The position numbers were made by a program, and so were the translations under genes. From an uncultured beta proteobacterium (GTDB taxonomy: Bacteria; Pseudomonadota; Gammaproteobacteria; Burkholderiales; Burkholderiaceae_C): 6,941 bases of DNA. The notes beneath the pieces are model-generated. The model was not told the DNA's origin. It did no database searches and saw only the letters and a program-made list of their open reading frames with translations. Location: contig CAIWRE010000429.1 of NCBI GenBank assembly GCA_903914985.1, forward strand, positions 1 to 6,941, read 5' to 3'. Below, in pieces: positions 1 to 5,225 of the stretch. How positions within the stretch are numbered: position 1 is the stretch's first letter; every line of letters begins with the position of its first letter.

Positions 1-765
1 AGGGCCCGGCTGCACATCGTCCCACCAGCCGTGGTACGCGCCGGTAAAGCGCACGATTTTGGGCTTGCGCGTGTGATAACGCGCCAAGCGCACGGCCTGC
101 ATCACCGCCTCGGTACCAGACATGTGAAAAGACACTTCGTCCATCCCGGAAATCTTGCACAGGCGTTGCACGTTGTCCAGCACGACGGGGTGGTAGGAGC
201 CCAGCACCACGCCCAGTGGCTGGGCCAAGGCGGCGCCTTCGGCCATGCTGGCTTTGTAATAGTCCGAGCCGAACAGGTTGACACCGTAGGAACCGGTCAC
301 ATCGATAAAGCGATTACCGTCCAAATCGGTCAGCCACACACCACTGCTCTCGCGCCAAAAGCTACCCAGCTTGACGTACTGCGACAGCAAATTGCGGAAC
401 TGGTAAGGCACACGGTATTGGCTGATGAGCTGCAGGTCCGACAACATCGGGCGCGCGGCATCGGACTGCGCCAGCGTCTGGGGACTTTGGTCTTTCAAGA
501 GCTGGCCGAGTTGCGCCAATGCGGTGCGTCTGCGCTGCTCTACCGCCAGAGGTGCGCCGTCCACCGCGTACCAGGTGGCGTCGGGGTAGGAGTAGCTGGG
601 GATCAGCTTCGAGACCTGCTTGGCCATGCGCAAGTGGCCACCCAGCGATGGGTACTTGGCCAATGAGAGCTGCAAGCGTTGCCACGCTTTGGGAAGGGCC
701 ACCAAACCCAGTGACGCCGCACCGCCCCACACCGCCATTGACATGAATGCCTCAGAACCGTCCAT
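1..765 (-). CDS. Class III PLP-dependent aminotransferase (glutamate-1-semialdehyde aminomutase-like), N-terminal extension, 3' end outside window
   Basis: The first 255 codons of a minus-strand gene are open to the left edge without a stop. The class III aminotransferase fold begins around residue 140 (WLTDLDGNRFIDVTGSYG). It shows the cofactor-phosphate motif SGTEAV at 216-221 and the YHGWW segment at 244-248. The catalytic lysine would lie beyond the window. About 130 residues precede the fold, more than in HemL, and residues 8-25 are fairly hydrophobic (FMSMAVWGGAASLGLVAL), suggesting membrane contact. The real substrate is unknown: resemblance to glutamate-1-semialdehyde aminomutase is at fold level, and the extension argues against a role in haem synthesis. 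The gene is divergent from psd, hinting at lipid or amine chemistry (inference). The start is uncertain. ATG at 765 has AAGG nine bases upstream; ATG at 744 has GAGG five bases upstream and fits the candidate promoter better. Confidence 0.85.
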   Translation of the reverse strand, partial: MDGSEAFMSMAVWGGAASLGLVALPKAWQRLQLSLAKYPSLGGHLRMAKQVSKLIPSYSYPDATWYAVDGAPLAVEQRRRTALAQLGQLLKDQSPQTLAQSDAARPMLSDLQLISQYRVPYQFRNLLSQYVKLGSFWRESSGVWLTDLDGNRFIDVTGSYGVNLFGSDYYKASMAEGAALAQPLGVVLGSYHPVVLDNVQRLCKISGMDEVSFHMSGTEAVMQAVRLARYHTRKPKIVRFTGAYHGWWDDVQPGP

Positions 766-777
766 ACGTAGAACCCT

Positions 778-806
778 TTTGTAAAACCCTGTTTGTATGA
801 CTTCAA
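778..806 (-). promoter_or_regulatory. Candidate sigma-70 promoter for the aminotransferase gene
   Basis: Reading the minus strand, TTGAAG (806-801, 4 of 6 consensus) is followed after exactly 17 bases by TACAAA (783-778, 4 of 6). Transcription would start near 771, only about six bases before the ATG at 765. If the promoter is real, it favours the start at 744, which has its own GAGG. The match is by eye and modest. The 50-base gap must hold control elements for both this gene and psd. Confidence 0.3.
792..802 (-). promoter_or_regulatory. 11-base word AGTCATACAAA, first copy
   Basis: The word AGTCATACAAA sits in the divergent gap between the aminotransferase gene and psd. The same word on the same strand occurs at 3825-3835 upstream of the metallophosphoesterase gene. 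I saw no third copy in the window. Here it falls inside the spacer of the candidate promoter, where a bound protein could block transcription. The core GTCAT resembles half of a PhoB box. Read on the plus strand, TTGTATGACTT also resembles a GntR/FadR-type operator (TNGTNNNACNA) with one mismatch. Neither assignment is secure. Confidence 0.3.
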
Positions 807-808
807 GG
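805..808 (+). promoter_or_regulatory. Ribosome binding site of psd
   Basis: AAGG lies seven bases before the first of two adjacent ATG codons (816 and 819). It supports a start at 816 or 819; the two differ by a single methionine. Confidence 0.5.
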
Positions 809-815
809 TTAAGAA

Positions 816-1703
816 ATGATGACTCTTAAAAAACTAGTGCACGCCCTGGGTTCCCAGGAAGACCTGAACTTCCTGCTGACCAACCGGATACCCCGGCTGG
901 CGCTCACGCGCTTTATGGGCTGGTTCAGCCAACGCACCAACCCGCTCGTGCGTGACCTGTCCATCGCCGCCTGGAAGTCCTTTGCCGACTTGGATTTGTC
1001 CGAGGCGAAAAAGCAACAATTCGACAGCCTGCACGACTGCTTTATCCGCGAGCTCAAGCCCGGTGCCCGGTCCATTGACTCCGATCCCAGAACCATGACC
1101 AGTCCCTGCGATGGCATCGTGGGTGCCATGGGGCGCGTGGAGGGCGATAAGGTCTACCAGGCCAAAGGCTTTCCCTACACGCTCACCGACCTGCTCGGCC
1201 CGCTGGGCGCTAACAGCCCGTGGCAAGACGGTGTGTTTGTGACGATCCGCATCACCTCGTCGATGTACCACCGCTTTCATGCGCCCTTTGACCTGCGCTT
1301 GCACGATGTGGACTACTTTGCCGGCGACACCTGGAACGTCAACCCGATTGCTTTGAAGCGCGTGGAAAAGTTGTTTTGCAAAAACGAGCGTGCACTGCTG
1401 CGGGTGGAAGTGGGCGAAGAGCGCTATCCGGTGGCCTTGGTGCCAGTGGCTGCTGTGCTGGTGGCCAGCATTCGCCTCCATGCGCTGAGCCACTTGCTGG
1501 ATGCGCGCTACGAGGGACCCGGCCACATCGATTGCGACGCCAGCTACACCAAAGGCCAGGAAATGGGCTGGTTCCAGCATGGATCTACGATCTTGGTTTT
1601 TGCCCCCAAGGGGTTCGAATTCGCACCCGGCATTCAGGAAGGTTCGCCTCTGCGCATGGGGCAGGCCCTGATGAAACTACCCCAGTTGGAAGCGACCGGC
1701 TGA
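816..1703 (+). CDS. psd: Phosphatidylserine decarboxylase proenzyme
   Basis: This 295-residue protein has the full length usual for bacterial Psd. The family removes CO2 from phosphatidylserine to give phosphatidylethanolamine at the inner membrane. It matures by self-cleavage into a large beta chain and a short alpha chain carrying a pyruvoyl group. The cleavage motif is visible as G256-S257-T258, leaving an alpha chain of 38 residues. The partner residues are also present: D99 in SPCDG, and H152 and H155 in MYHRFHAP, matching the Asp-His-Ser triad known from E. coli Psd. The residue before GST is His, where E. coli has Leu (LGST). Automated pipelines may call this family archaetidylserine decarboxylase; in a bacterium the phosphatidylserine role is expected. 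It is divergent from the aminotransferase, and its 3' end overlaps convergent lplT by 27 bases. Confidence 0.95.
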   Translation: MMTLKKLVHALGSQEDLNFLLTNRIPRLALTRFMGWFSQRTNPLVRDLSIAAWKSFADLDLSEAKKQQFDSLHDCFIRELKPGARSIDSDPRTMTSPCDGIVGAMGRVEGDKVYQAKGFPYTLTDLLGPLGANSPWQDGVFVTIRITSSMYHRFHAPFDLRLHDVDYFAGDTWNVNPIALKRVEKLFCKNERALLRVEVGEERYPVALVPVAAVLVASIRLHALSHLLDARYEGPGHIDCDASYTKGQEMGWFQHGSTILVFAPKGFEFAPGIQEGSPLRMGQALMKLPQLEATG

Positions 1704-2921
1704 GCGCATAAGCCAGTAACGCCACTGCACCAGCGCCATACCGATGGCCACCAGCAGGCCCAAGCCCCAGGCCAGCTGGTCCACCGGCACCTGAGCGTAC
1801 AGCAGGGCGCTGTAGGCACCCATCATGGTCAGAATGCTTGCGTTCTCGTTGGTGTTTTGCACTGAGATAGAACGCCCGGCACTGAGTAGCGTGACACCAC
1901 GGTGCTGCAGCAAAGCGTTCATAGGCACCACAAAAAAGCCGCCCACCATGCCCAGCAGTGCAGTCAGCACCACCGCTGCCTGCCAGCTCTCAATGCCCAC
2001 CATCAGGGGCATCAACATGCCCAGCAAGATTCCAACCGCCAGGACATTGGGTGCCTGCTCCAAACGAACAAAACGCGCTGCCAATGCAGCACCGGCGACC
2101 ACCCCCACGGCCGTGGCCGCTTGCAGATAGGCTGCATGCTCCAAGGACAAATGCAGCGCCTGCTGCGCCCAGGCCAGCACCAGCAATTGCAGGCAGGCGC
2201 CCACACCCCAAAACAAGGTCGTCACCGTCAGGCTGATGGAGCCCAAAGGATCGCGCCAGAGCGCCGCCTGGTCTTGCACAAACCGGCCCCAGACGGCGCG
2301 CACACCCCAGGGGCTGGGCGGGTAGCGCACACCGCTGTCAGGAATAAAGCAATTCATGAACGCAGCGCATCCATAAAACAGCAGCAAGGCCATCAGCGAC
2401 ACCGCCAAGCTGCCCCAAGCAGCCGGCAAGCCGCTGCCCAACCATTGGCACAGTGCAGACCCCAGCCACAGCTTGCCCACCAGAAAGCCCCCCAGCACCA
2501 CACCGAACAAGGCTGCACACACGGTGCTGACCTCGATCCAGCCGTTGGCCTTCACCAGGCGGTGTGCCGGCTCCATCTCGGTAATGAGTCCGTATTTGGC
2601 CGGGGCGTAAATGGCGGCGCCCAAACCTGCCAGGCCGAAGGCCGCCACCGGGTTCAAACCCACAAGCATGGAAAAACAGGCCAGGCACTTGATGCCATTG
2701 GCCACCATCATCACGCGGTGTTTAGGCCAGTGGTCCGCCCAGGCGCCCACCCAAGGGCCTAACACCACATACGACAAGGTGAACATGAGCTTGAGCAGCG
2801 GAATCCAAAAGGCCTGCTGATGTTGCTCTATCAAGGCCGCCATGGCCACCACCAGCAAGGCGTTGTCAGCCAGGGCGGACACAAACTGTGCCGCCAACAA
2901 GACGAAGAAGCCAGGCGCCAA
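1677..2921 (-). CDS. lplT: Lysophospholipid transporter LplT (MFS superfamily)
   Basis: This 414-residue, strongly hydrophobic protein has the layout of a 12-helix MFS carrier. It follows E. coli LplT closely: AQFVSALADNALL in helix 1 (11-23), the MFS loop signature with GAWADHWPKHRVMM (59-72), APAKYGL (106-112), KANGWIE (124-130), TLFWGVGA (235-242), GGFFVVPMNALLQ (327-339) and SVQNTNENAS (353-362). LplT flips lysophospholipids, mainly lyso-PE, inward across the inner membrane for re-acylation by Aas; no aas gene is seen here. The start appears to be TTG at 2921. No ATG or GTG occurs between the upstream in-frame stop and this codon, helix 1 begins at the family position, and no good Shine-Dalgarno is visible. 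It begins 19 bases after the metallophosphoesterase stop, so the two are probably co-transcribed and perhaps translationally coupled. Confidence 0.93.
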   Translation of the reverse strand: MAPGFFVLLAAQFVSALADNALLVVAMAALIEQHQQAFWIPLLKLMFTLSYVVLGPWVGAWADHWPKHRVMMVANGIKCLACFSMLVGLNPVAAFGLAGLGAAIYAPAKYGLITEMEPAHRLVKANGWIEVSTVCAALFGVVLGGFLVGKLWLGSALCQWLGSGLPAAWGSLAVSLMALLLFYGCAAFMNCFIPDSGVRYPPSPWGVRAVWGRFVQDQAALWRDPLGSISLTVTTLFWGVGACLQLLVLAWAQQALHLSLEHAAYLQAATAVGVVAGAALAARFVRLEQAPNVLAVGILLGMLMPLMVGIESWQAAVVLTALLGMVGGFFVVPMNALLQHRGVTLLSAGRSISVQNTNENASILTMMGAYSALLYAQVPVDQLAWGLGLLVAIGMALVQWRYWLMRSAGRFQLG

Positions 2922-2940
2922 TGGGTTGGACCGTGGCGGT

Positions 2941-3741
2941 TTAGGCCGCTTCGACAGCAGTCACGGCTTCAGGGACTGGCTGCAGGGTGCTCGTCACTGG
3001 CAAGAAGTCAAGAGACTGATCCCAGTAAATCAACTCCAGCTTGCCGTCCACGTGCTCGACCAAGGCGGAGCGGCTCTCTACCCAGTCGCCGTCGTTGCAA
3101 TACAAGACACCGTCAATCATGCGAATTTCTGCGCGATGGATATGGCCACACACCACACCTTGGTAACCTCGCTTGTGCGCCTCGTGGGCCAAAGCTTTCT
3201 CAAAGTCCGCGATGAAGTTGAGCGCTTTCTTGACCTTGTTTTTCAGAAAGGCCGACAAAGACCAATACGGCAAACCCAAGCGCGCACGAAAACGATTGAA
3301 GTGACGATTCAGACGCAGCGCCAACTCGTACAAATAGTCGCCGACATAGGCCAGCCACTTGGCGTACTTCACCACCGCATCAAAATAGTCACCGTGGATC
3401 AACAGCAGCTTGCGCCCGTCTAACAACGTATGGCAAGCTTCTTCAGTCACTTCAATGCCGCCGAAATGGTGACCGACAAAGCCGCGCGCAAATTCGTCGT
3501 GGTTGCCGGGGATGTAGACCACATGGCAGCCTTTGCGGGCACGGCGCAGCAGCTTCTGCACCACGTCATTGTGGGCTTGGGGCCAATACCATTTGCGGCG
3601 CAGTTGCCAACCGTCGACGATATCGCCCACCAAATACAAGTAATCGCTGGTGTGTGACTTCAGGAACTCGATCAGGGCCTCGGCCTGGCATCCGGGCGTG
3701 CCCAAATGCAGATCGGAGATAAAAACGGCTCGGTAATGCAT
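2941..3741 (-). CDS. Calcineurin-like metallophosphoesterase, PlcP-like (usually annotated UDP-2,3-diacylglucosamine diphosphatase)
   Basis: This 266-residue cytosolic-type enzyme has a complete dinuclear-metal site: D10 and H12 (SDLHLG), D40 (GDIVDGW), N80-H81-D82 (GNHDE), H116 (IHGDYFD) and H200/H202 (CGHIHRAE). There is no signal peptide. The fold group includes LpxH (lipid A synthesis), but true LpxH has GNRD where this protein has GNHDE. It also carries WYWPQAHNDVVQKLLRRARK (51-70) and LGLPYWSLSAF (155-165), segments I associate with PlcP, the intracellular phospholipase C that cleaves phospholipids to diacylglycerol under phosphate limitation. Aromatic and basic residues at 120-175 could form the lipid-facing insert. 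The ATG at 3741 has GAGGA four bases upstream, and the frame is closed by a stop just above. lplT follows after 19 bases. The metallophosphoesterase call is firm; the PlcP role is inferred. Confidence 0.9.
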   Translation of the reverse strand: MHYRAVFISDLHLGTPGCQAEALIEFLKSHTSDYLYLVGDIVDGWQLRRKWYWPQAHNDVVQKLLRRARKGCHVVYIPGNHDEFARGFVGHHFGGIEVTEEACHTLLDGRKLLLIHGDYFDAVVKYAKWLAYVGDYLYELALRLNRHFNRFRARLGLPYWSLSAFLKNKVKKALNFIADFEKALAHEAHKRGYQGVVCGHIHRAEIRMIDGVLYCNDGDWVESRSALVEHVDGKLELIYWDQSLDFLPVTSTLQPVPEAVTAVEAA

Positions 3742-3748
3742 CCGGTCC

Positions 3749-3799
3749 TCATGGGTACAAATGTGAGTGGGAGCACCCGCGAATCAGGCGCACCTCCTT
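3749..3799 (-). promoter_or_regulatory. Strong Shine-Dalgarno and possible 12-codon leader before the metallophosphoesterase
   Basis: On the minus strand a near-perfect AAGGAGGT (3799-3792) stands in the gap, far too distant to serve the ATG at 3741. A CTG four bases downstream (3787) or the next codon ATT (3784) opens a frame of 12 or 11 codons ending in TGA at 3751-3749. That stop overlaps the GAGGA of the main gene. This would suit a translated leader feeding the main start, but neither start codon is canonical, so it may be chance. Confidence 0.25.
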
Positions 3800-3818
3800 G
3801 TCGAAGCGCGGCAAGCGT

Positions 3819-3839
3819 ATTCAATTTGTATGACTGAAT
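3819..3839 (-). promoter_or_regulatory. Dyad ATTCA-N11-TGAAT with second AGTCATACAAA copy; possible PhoB or repressor site
   Basis: In the 115-base gap upstream of the metallophosphoesterase, perfect 5-base inverted arms (ATTCA 3839-3835, TGAAT 3823-3819) flank an 11-base spacer. Most of the word AGTCATACAAA (3835-3825) lies in that spacer. Bases 3836-3819, CAGTCATACAAATTGAAT, match the enterobacterial Pho-box consensus CTGTCATAAAACTGTCAT at 12 of 18 positions by my count. The first half is good and the second poor. No convincing -10 hexamer lies at the expected distance, so PhoB activation is only one option; a dimeric repressor is another. Confidence 0.35.
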
Positions 3840-3856
3840 GATGAAACACCGAAAGC

Positions 3857-4435
3857 CTATGAAGGCCGAACCAGTTGTAGTCCAGTGTGTGTCTGCAGCA
3901 GTTGGCACAAGGTACTTGCACTTTCTTCCAGACTACCCGCATTGACGATTTGCAGGTCGCCATCGGCAATGTCCACAGCGGCGGTTCGGGAACGAAGTAC
4001 GCGCGCTTCGACTTGATCAGCGGTTTCACGTTGGCGCGATAGCAAGCGTTGGCGCACGATGTTTTCAGGCGCACTGAAATGCAACACCGTCATACCCGGA
4101 CAACGCTCCCGCGCCTCTTGCACATAGGCCCGTGAACCATTCACGATGACCCAGCCACCGCGGTCTGTCATCTCAGTGCGGCGCACACCGTAGTACAGGC
4201 CGTGGGCTTGCCAGTGCAGCGCAAATGCACCCTCCTGCGCAAGCTTTGCAAAGTCCTCTTGGCCGATGGCCTCATGGTCCTCGGTGGCATCACCCGCCGC
4301 ACGCGTGATGGTGCGACGCGCGAAATGCAGTGCCGGCTTAGGCTGCAAAGTCTGCACGTGGCTGCGCAGCCAGTTCAACAAACTGTCTTTGCCCACGCCT
4401 GAGGGGCCCATCACATAAATCAGTTTTGCGCTCAT
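3857..4435 (-). CDS. phnN: Ribose 1,5-bisphosphate phosphokinase PhnN
   Basis: This 192-residue P-loop kinase is related to guanylate kinase. PhnN phosphorylates ribose 1,5-bisphosphate with ATP to PRPP, the last step by which the C-P lyase pathway returns its ribose carrier. The Walker A loop GPSGVGKDS is at 10-18. The RRTITR segment (40-45), the YGV at 82-84 and VNGSRAY (98-104) follow the guanylate-kinase-like pattern. The start is ATG at 4435, because its ATGA overlaps the stop of the DUF1045 gene (4434-4432), a typical coupled junction. A longer frame with nine more residues would intrude into the upstream gene and is unlikely. No strong Shine-Dalgarno is visible, in keeping with coupling. 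After its stop there is a 115-base gap, so the metallophosphoesterase may have its own promoter or be read through. Confidence 0.93.
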   Translation of the reverse strand: MSAKLIYVMGPSGVGKDSLLNWLRSHVQTLQPKPALHFARRTITRAAGDATEDHEAIGQEDFAKLAQEGAFALHWQAHGLYYGVRRTEMTDRGGWVIVNGSRAYVQEARERCPGMTVLHFSAPENIVRQRLLSRQRETADQVEARVLRSRTAAVDIADGDLQIVNAGSLEESASTLCQLLQTHTGLQLVRPS

Positions 4436-5148
4436 GGCGCAAACCCAAAACGCTGCACCCACCGAAAATCCGCTCCAGGCGCGTCTTCAGCAAACCAGGA
4501 TACGGCGTCAATCAAGAGCCCATCGCGCAGCAGGGGTGCGAACCAGGACTGCGCATGCTCCATGAGCTCCATCACCCTCTCGTCAGGCAGGCCATCCAAG
4601 CGCCCGCTGAGGGTAAGGTGAAAGACAAATTCGTCCATCACATAAGGGTAGCCCCACAGCGCCAGCATCTCTGCCTGGCGGGGGCTTAAGCCACCCCGTC
4701 TGCGGCGCTCTATCTCACTGGGTGGCAGGGGCGCGGCGCAGTCGTGCAACTCTCGTACACAGGCCTCTGCCAGACCTTGCAGCGGCACACAGGGTTCCGC
4801 TGGCACCAAGGCCAAGAAATGACCCAAACGCGCCAACTTCAAGGGCAATAAAAATGGGGCGCCAACACCTGCTGCCACACCAAAAAACCCGGCATCAACG
4901 TCGGCGGTTGTGCGGTCTGCTGCCAGTGCAAAAGGTGCTTTCAGGGTGGCATGCCAGCCATAGCGACGAGGGTCCCGGGTGCACTGGGCAAACTCCGCAG
5001 AAGTCCACCCCTTGACCAAGGGCTGTGAATGCGTCTGTCCTGTGCGGGCACAGCGACCCAACCACTGCGAGCCCAAGTCCCAAGCCAGGCTGTCCGGTGC
5101 AGGTGCAAAGTAAGCGGCGTGGCGGTAGGCGGGTTGCGGAAAGAGCAT
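4432..5148 (-). CDS. DUF1045 family protein, 2H-phosphoesterase-like, phosphonate-operon associated
   Basis: This 238-residue protein carries the two short histidine motifs of the 2H phosphoesterase superfamily: H66-A-T68 in YGWHATLKAPF and H177-L-T179 in FVFHLTLSGRL. DUF1045 proteins of about this size recur in C-P lyase gene clusters and are called 'putative phosphonate metabolism protein'. Their product is translated just before PhnN (4-base overlap). PhnN's substrate, ribose 1,5-bisphosphate, is made in E. coli by PhnP from phosphoribosyl 1,2-cyclic phosphate. The 2H superfamily opens cyclic phosphates on ribose, so this protein may stand in for PhnP (inference). The ATG at 5148 is preferred; a TTG at 5157 would add three residues. 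Neither has a clear Shine-Dalgarno. It is divergent from phnG across 77 bases. Confidence 0.88.
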   Translation of the reverse strand: MLFPQPAYRHAAYFAPAPDSLAWDLGSQWLGRCARTGQTHSQPLVKGWTSAEFAQCTRDPRRYGWHATLKAPFALAADRTTADVDAGFFGVAAGVGAPFLLPLKLARLGHFLALVPAEPCVPLQGLAEACVRELHDCAAPLPPSEIERRRRGGLSPRQAEMLALWGYPYVMDEFVFHLTLSGRLDGLPDERVMELMEHAQSWFAPLLRDGLLIDAVSWFAEDAPGADFRWVQRFGFAP

Positions 5149-5166
5149 CAAGATCAAGTGCTGGGT

Positions 5167-5200
5167 GCGTCACAAAAAGGAAATACGGGCGTCTTAAAGT
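5167..5200 (+). promoter_or_regulatory. Weak candidate Pho-box promoter for phnGHI
   Basis: In the 77-base divergent gap, GCGTCACAAAAAGGAAAT (5167-5184) matches the Pho-box consensus at about 11 of 18 positions, with the best part at GTCACAAA. Exactly 10 bases later, the spacing usual for PhoB promoters, is TAAAGT (5195-5200, 4 of 6 of the -10 consensus). A transcript would start near 5207, about 19 bases before phnG. C-P lyase operons are classic Pho regulon members, which raises the prior, but the sequence match alone is weak. I saw no convincing promoter for the opposite direction. Confidence 0.25.
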
Positions 5201-5225
5201 GCCTGTTGCTGACCATAGCCCGCCC

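Noticed and set aside
31..666. 211-codon plus-strand open frame at the left edge
   Set aside because: It is antisense to the aminotransferase, whose class III motifs are clear.
834..1580. 248-codon minus-strand open frame opposite psd
   Set aside because: Psd is unambiguous on the other strand with all catalytic residues; the antisense protein shows no family pattern.
1902..2762. Long plus-strand open frame opposite lplT, rich in His and Gln
   Set aside because: It mirrors a strongly conserved transporter; its composition is typical of the antisense of GC-rich hydrophobic coding DNA, and it has no recognisable domain.
2842..3423. 193-codon plus-strand open frame opposite the lplT/phosphoesterase junction
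   Set aside because: It crosses two well-supported genes on the other strand and looks like a shadow frame.
3838..3871. Possible terminator after phnN (GCCT-TCAT-AGGC followed by TTTCGG)
   Set aside because: The stem is only four pairs plus a G-U, it overlaps the stop codon, and the T run is three bases long; this is too weak to call.
4436..4462. Nine-residue longer start for PhnN
   Set aside because: It would overlap the DUF1045 gene by 31 bases, while ATG at 4435 gives a standard ATGA junction and begins right before the P-loop strand.
5025..5225. 67-codon upstream extension of the phnG frame
   Set aside because: It runs antisense through the start of the DUF1045 gene and has no PhnG-like sequence; homology begins after the ATG at 5226.
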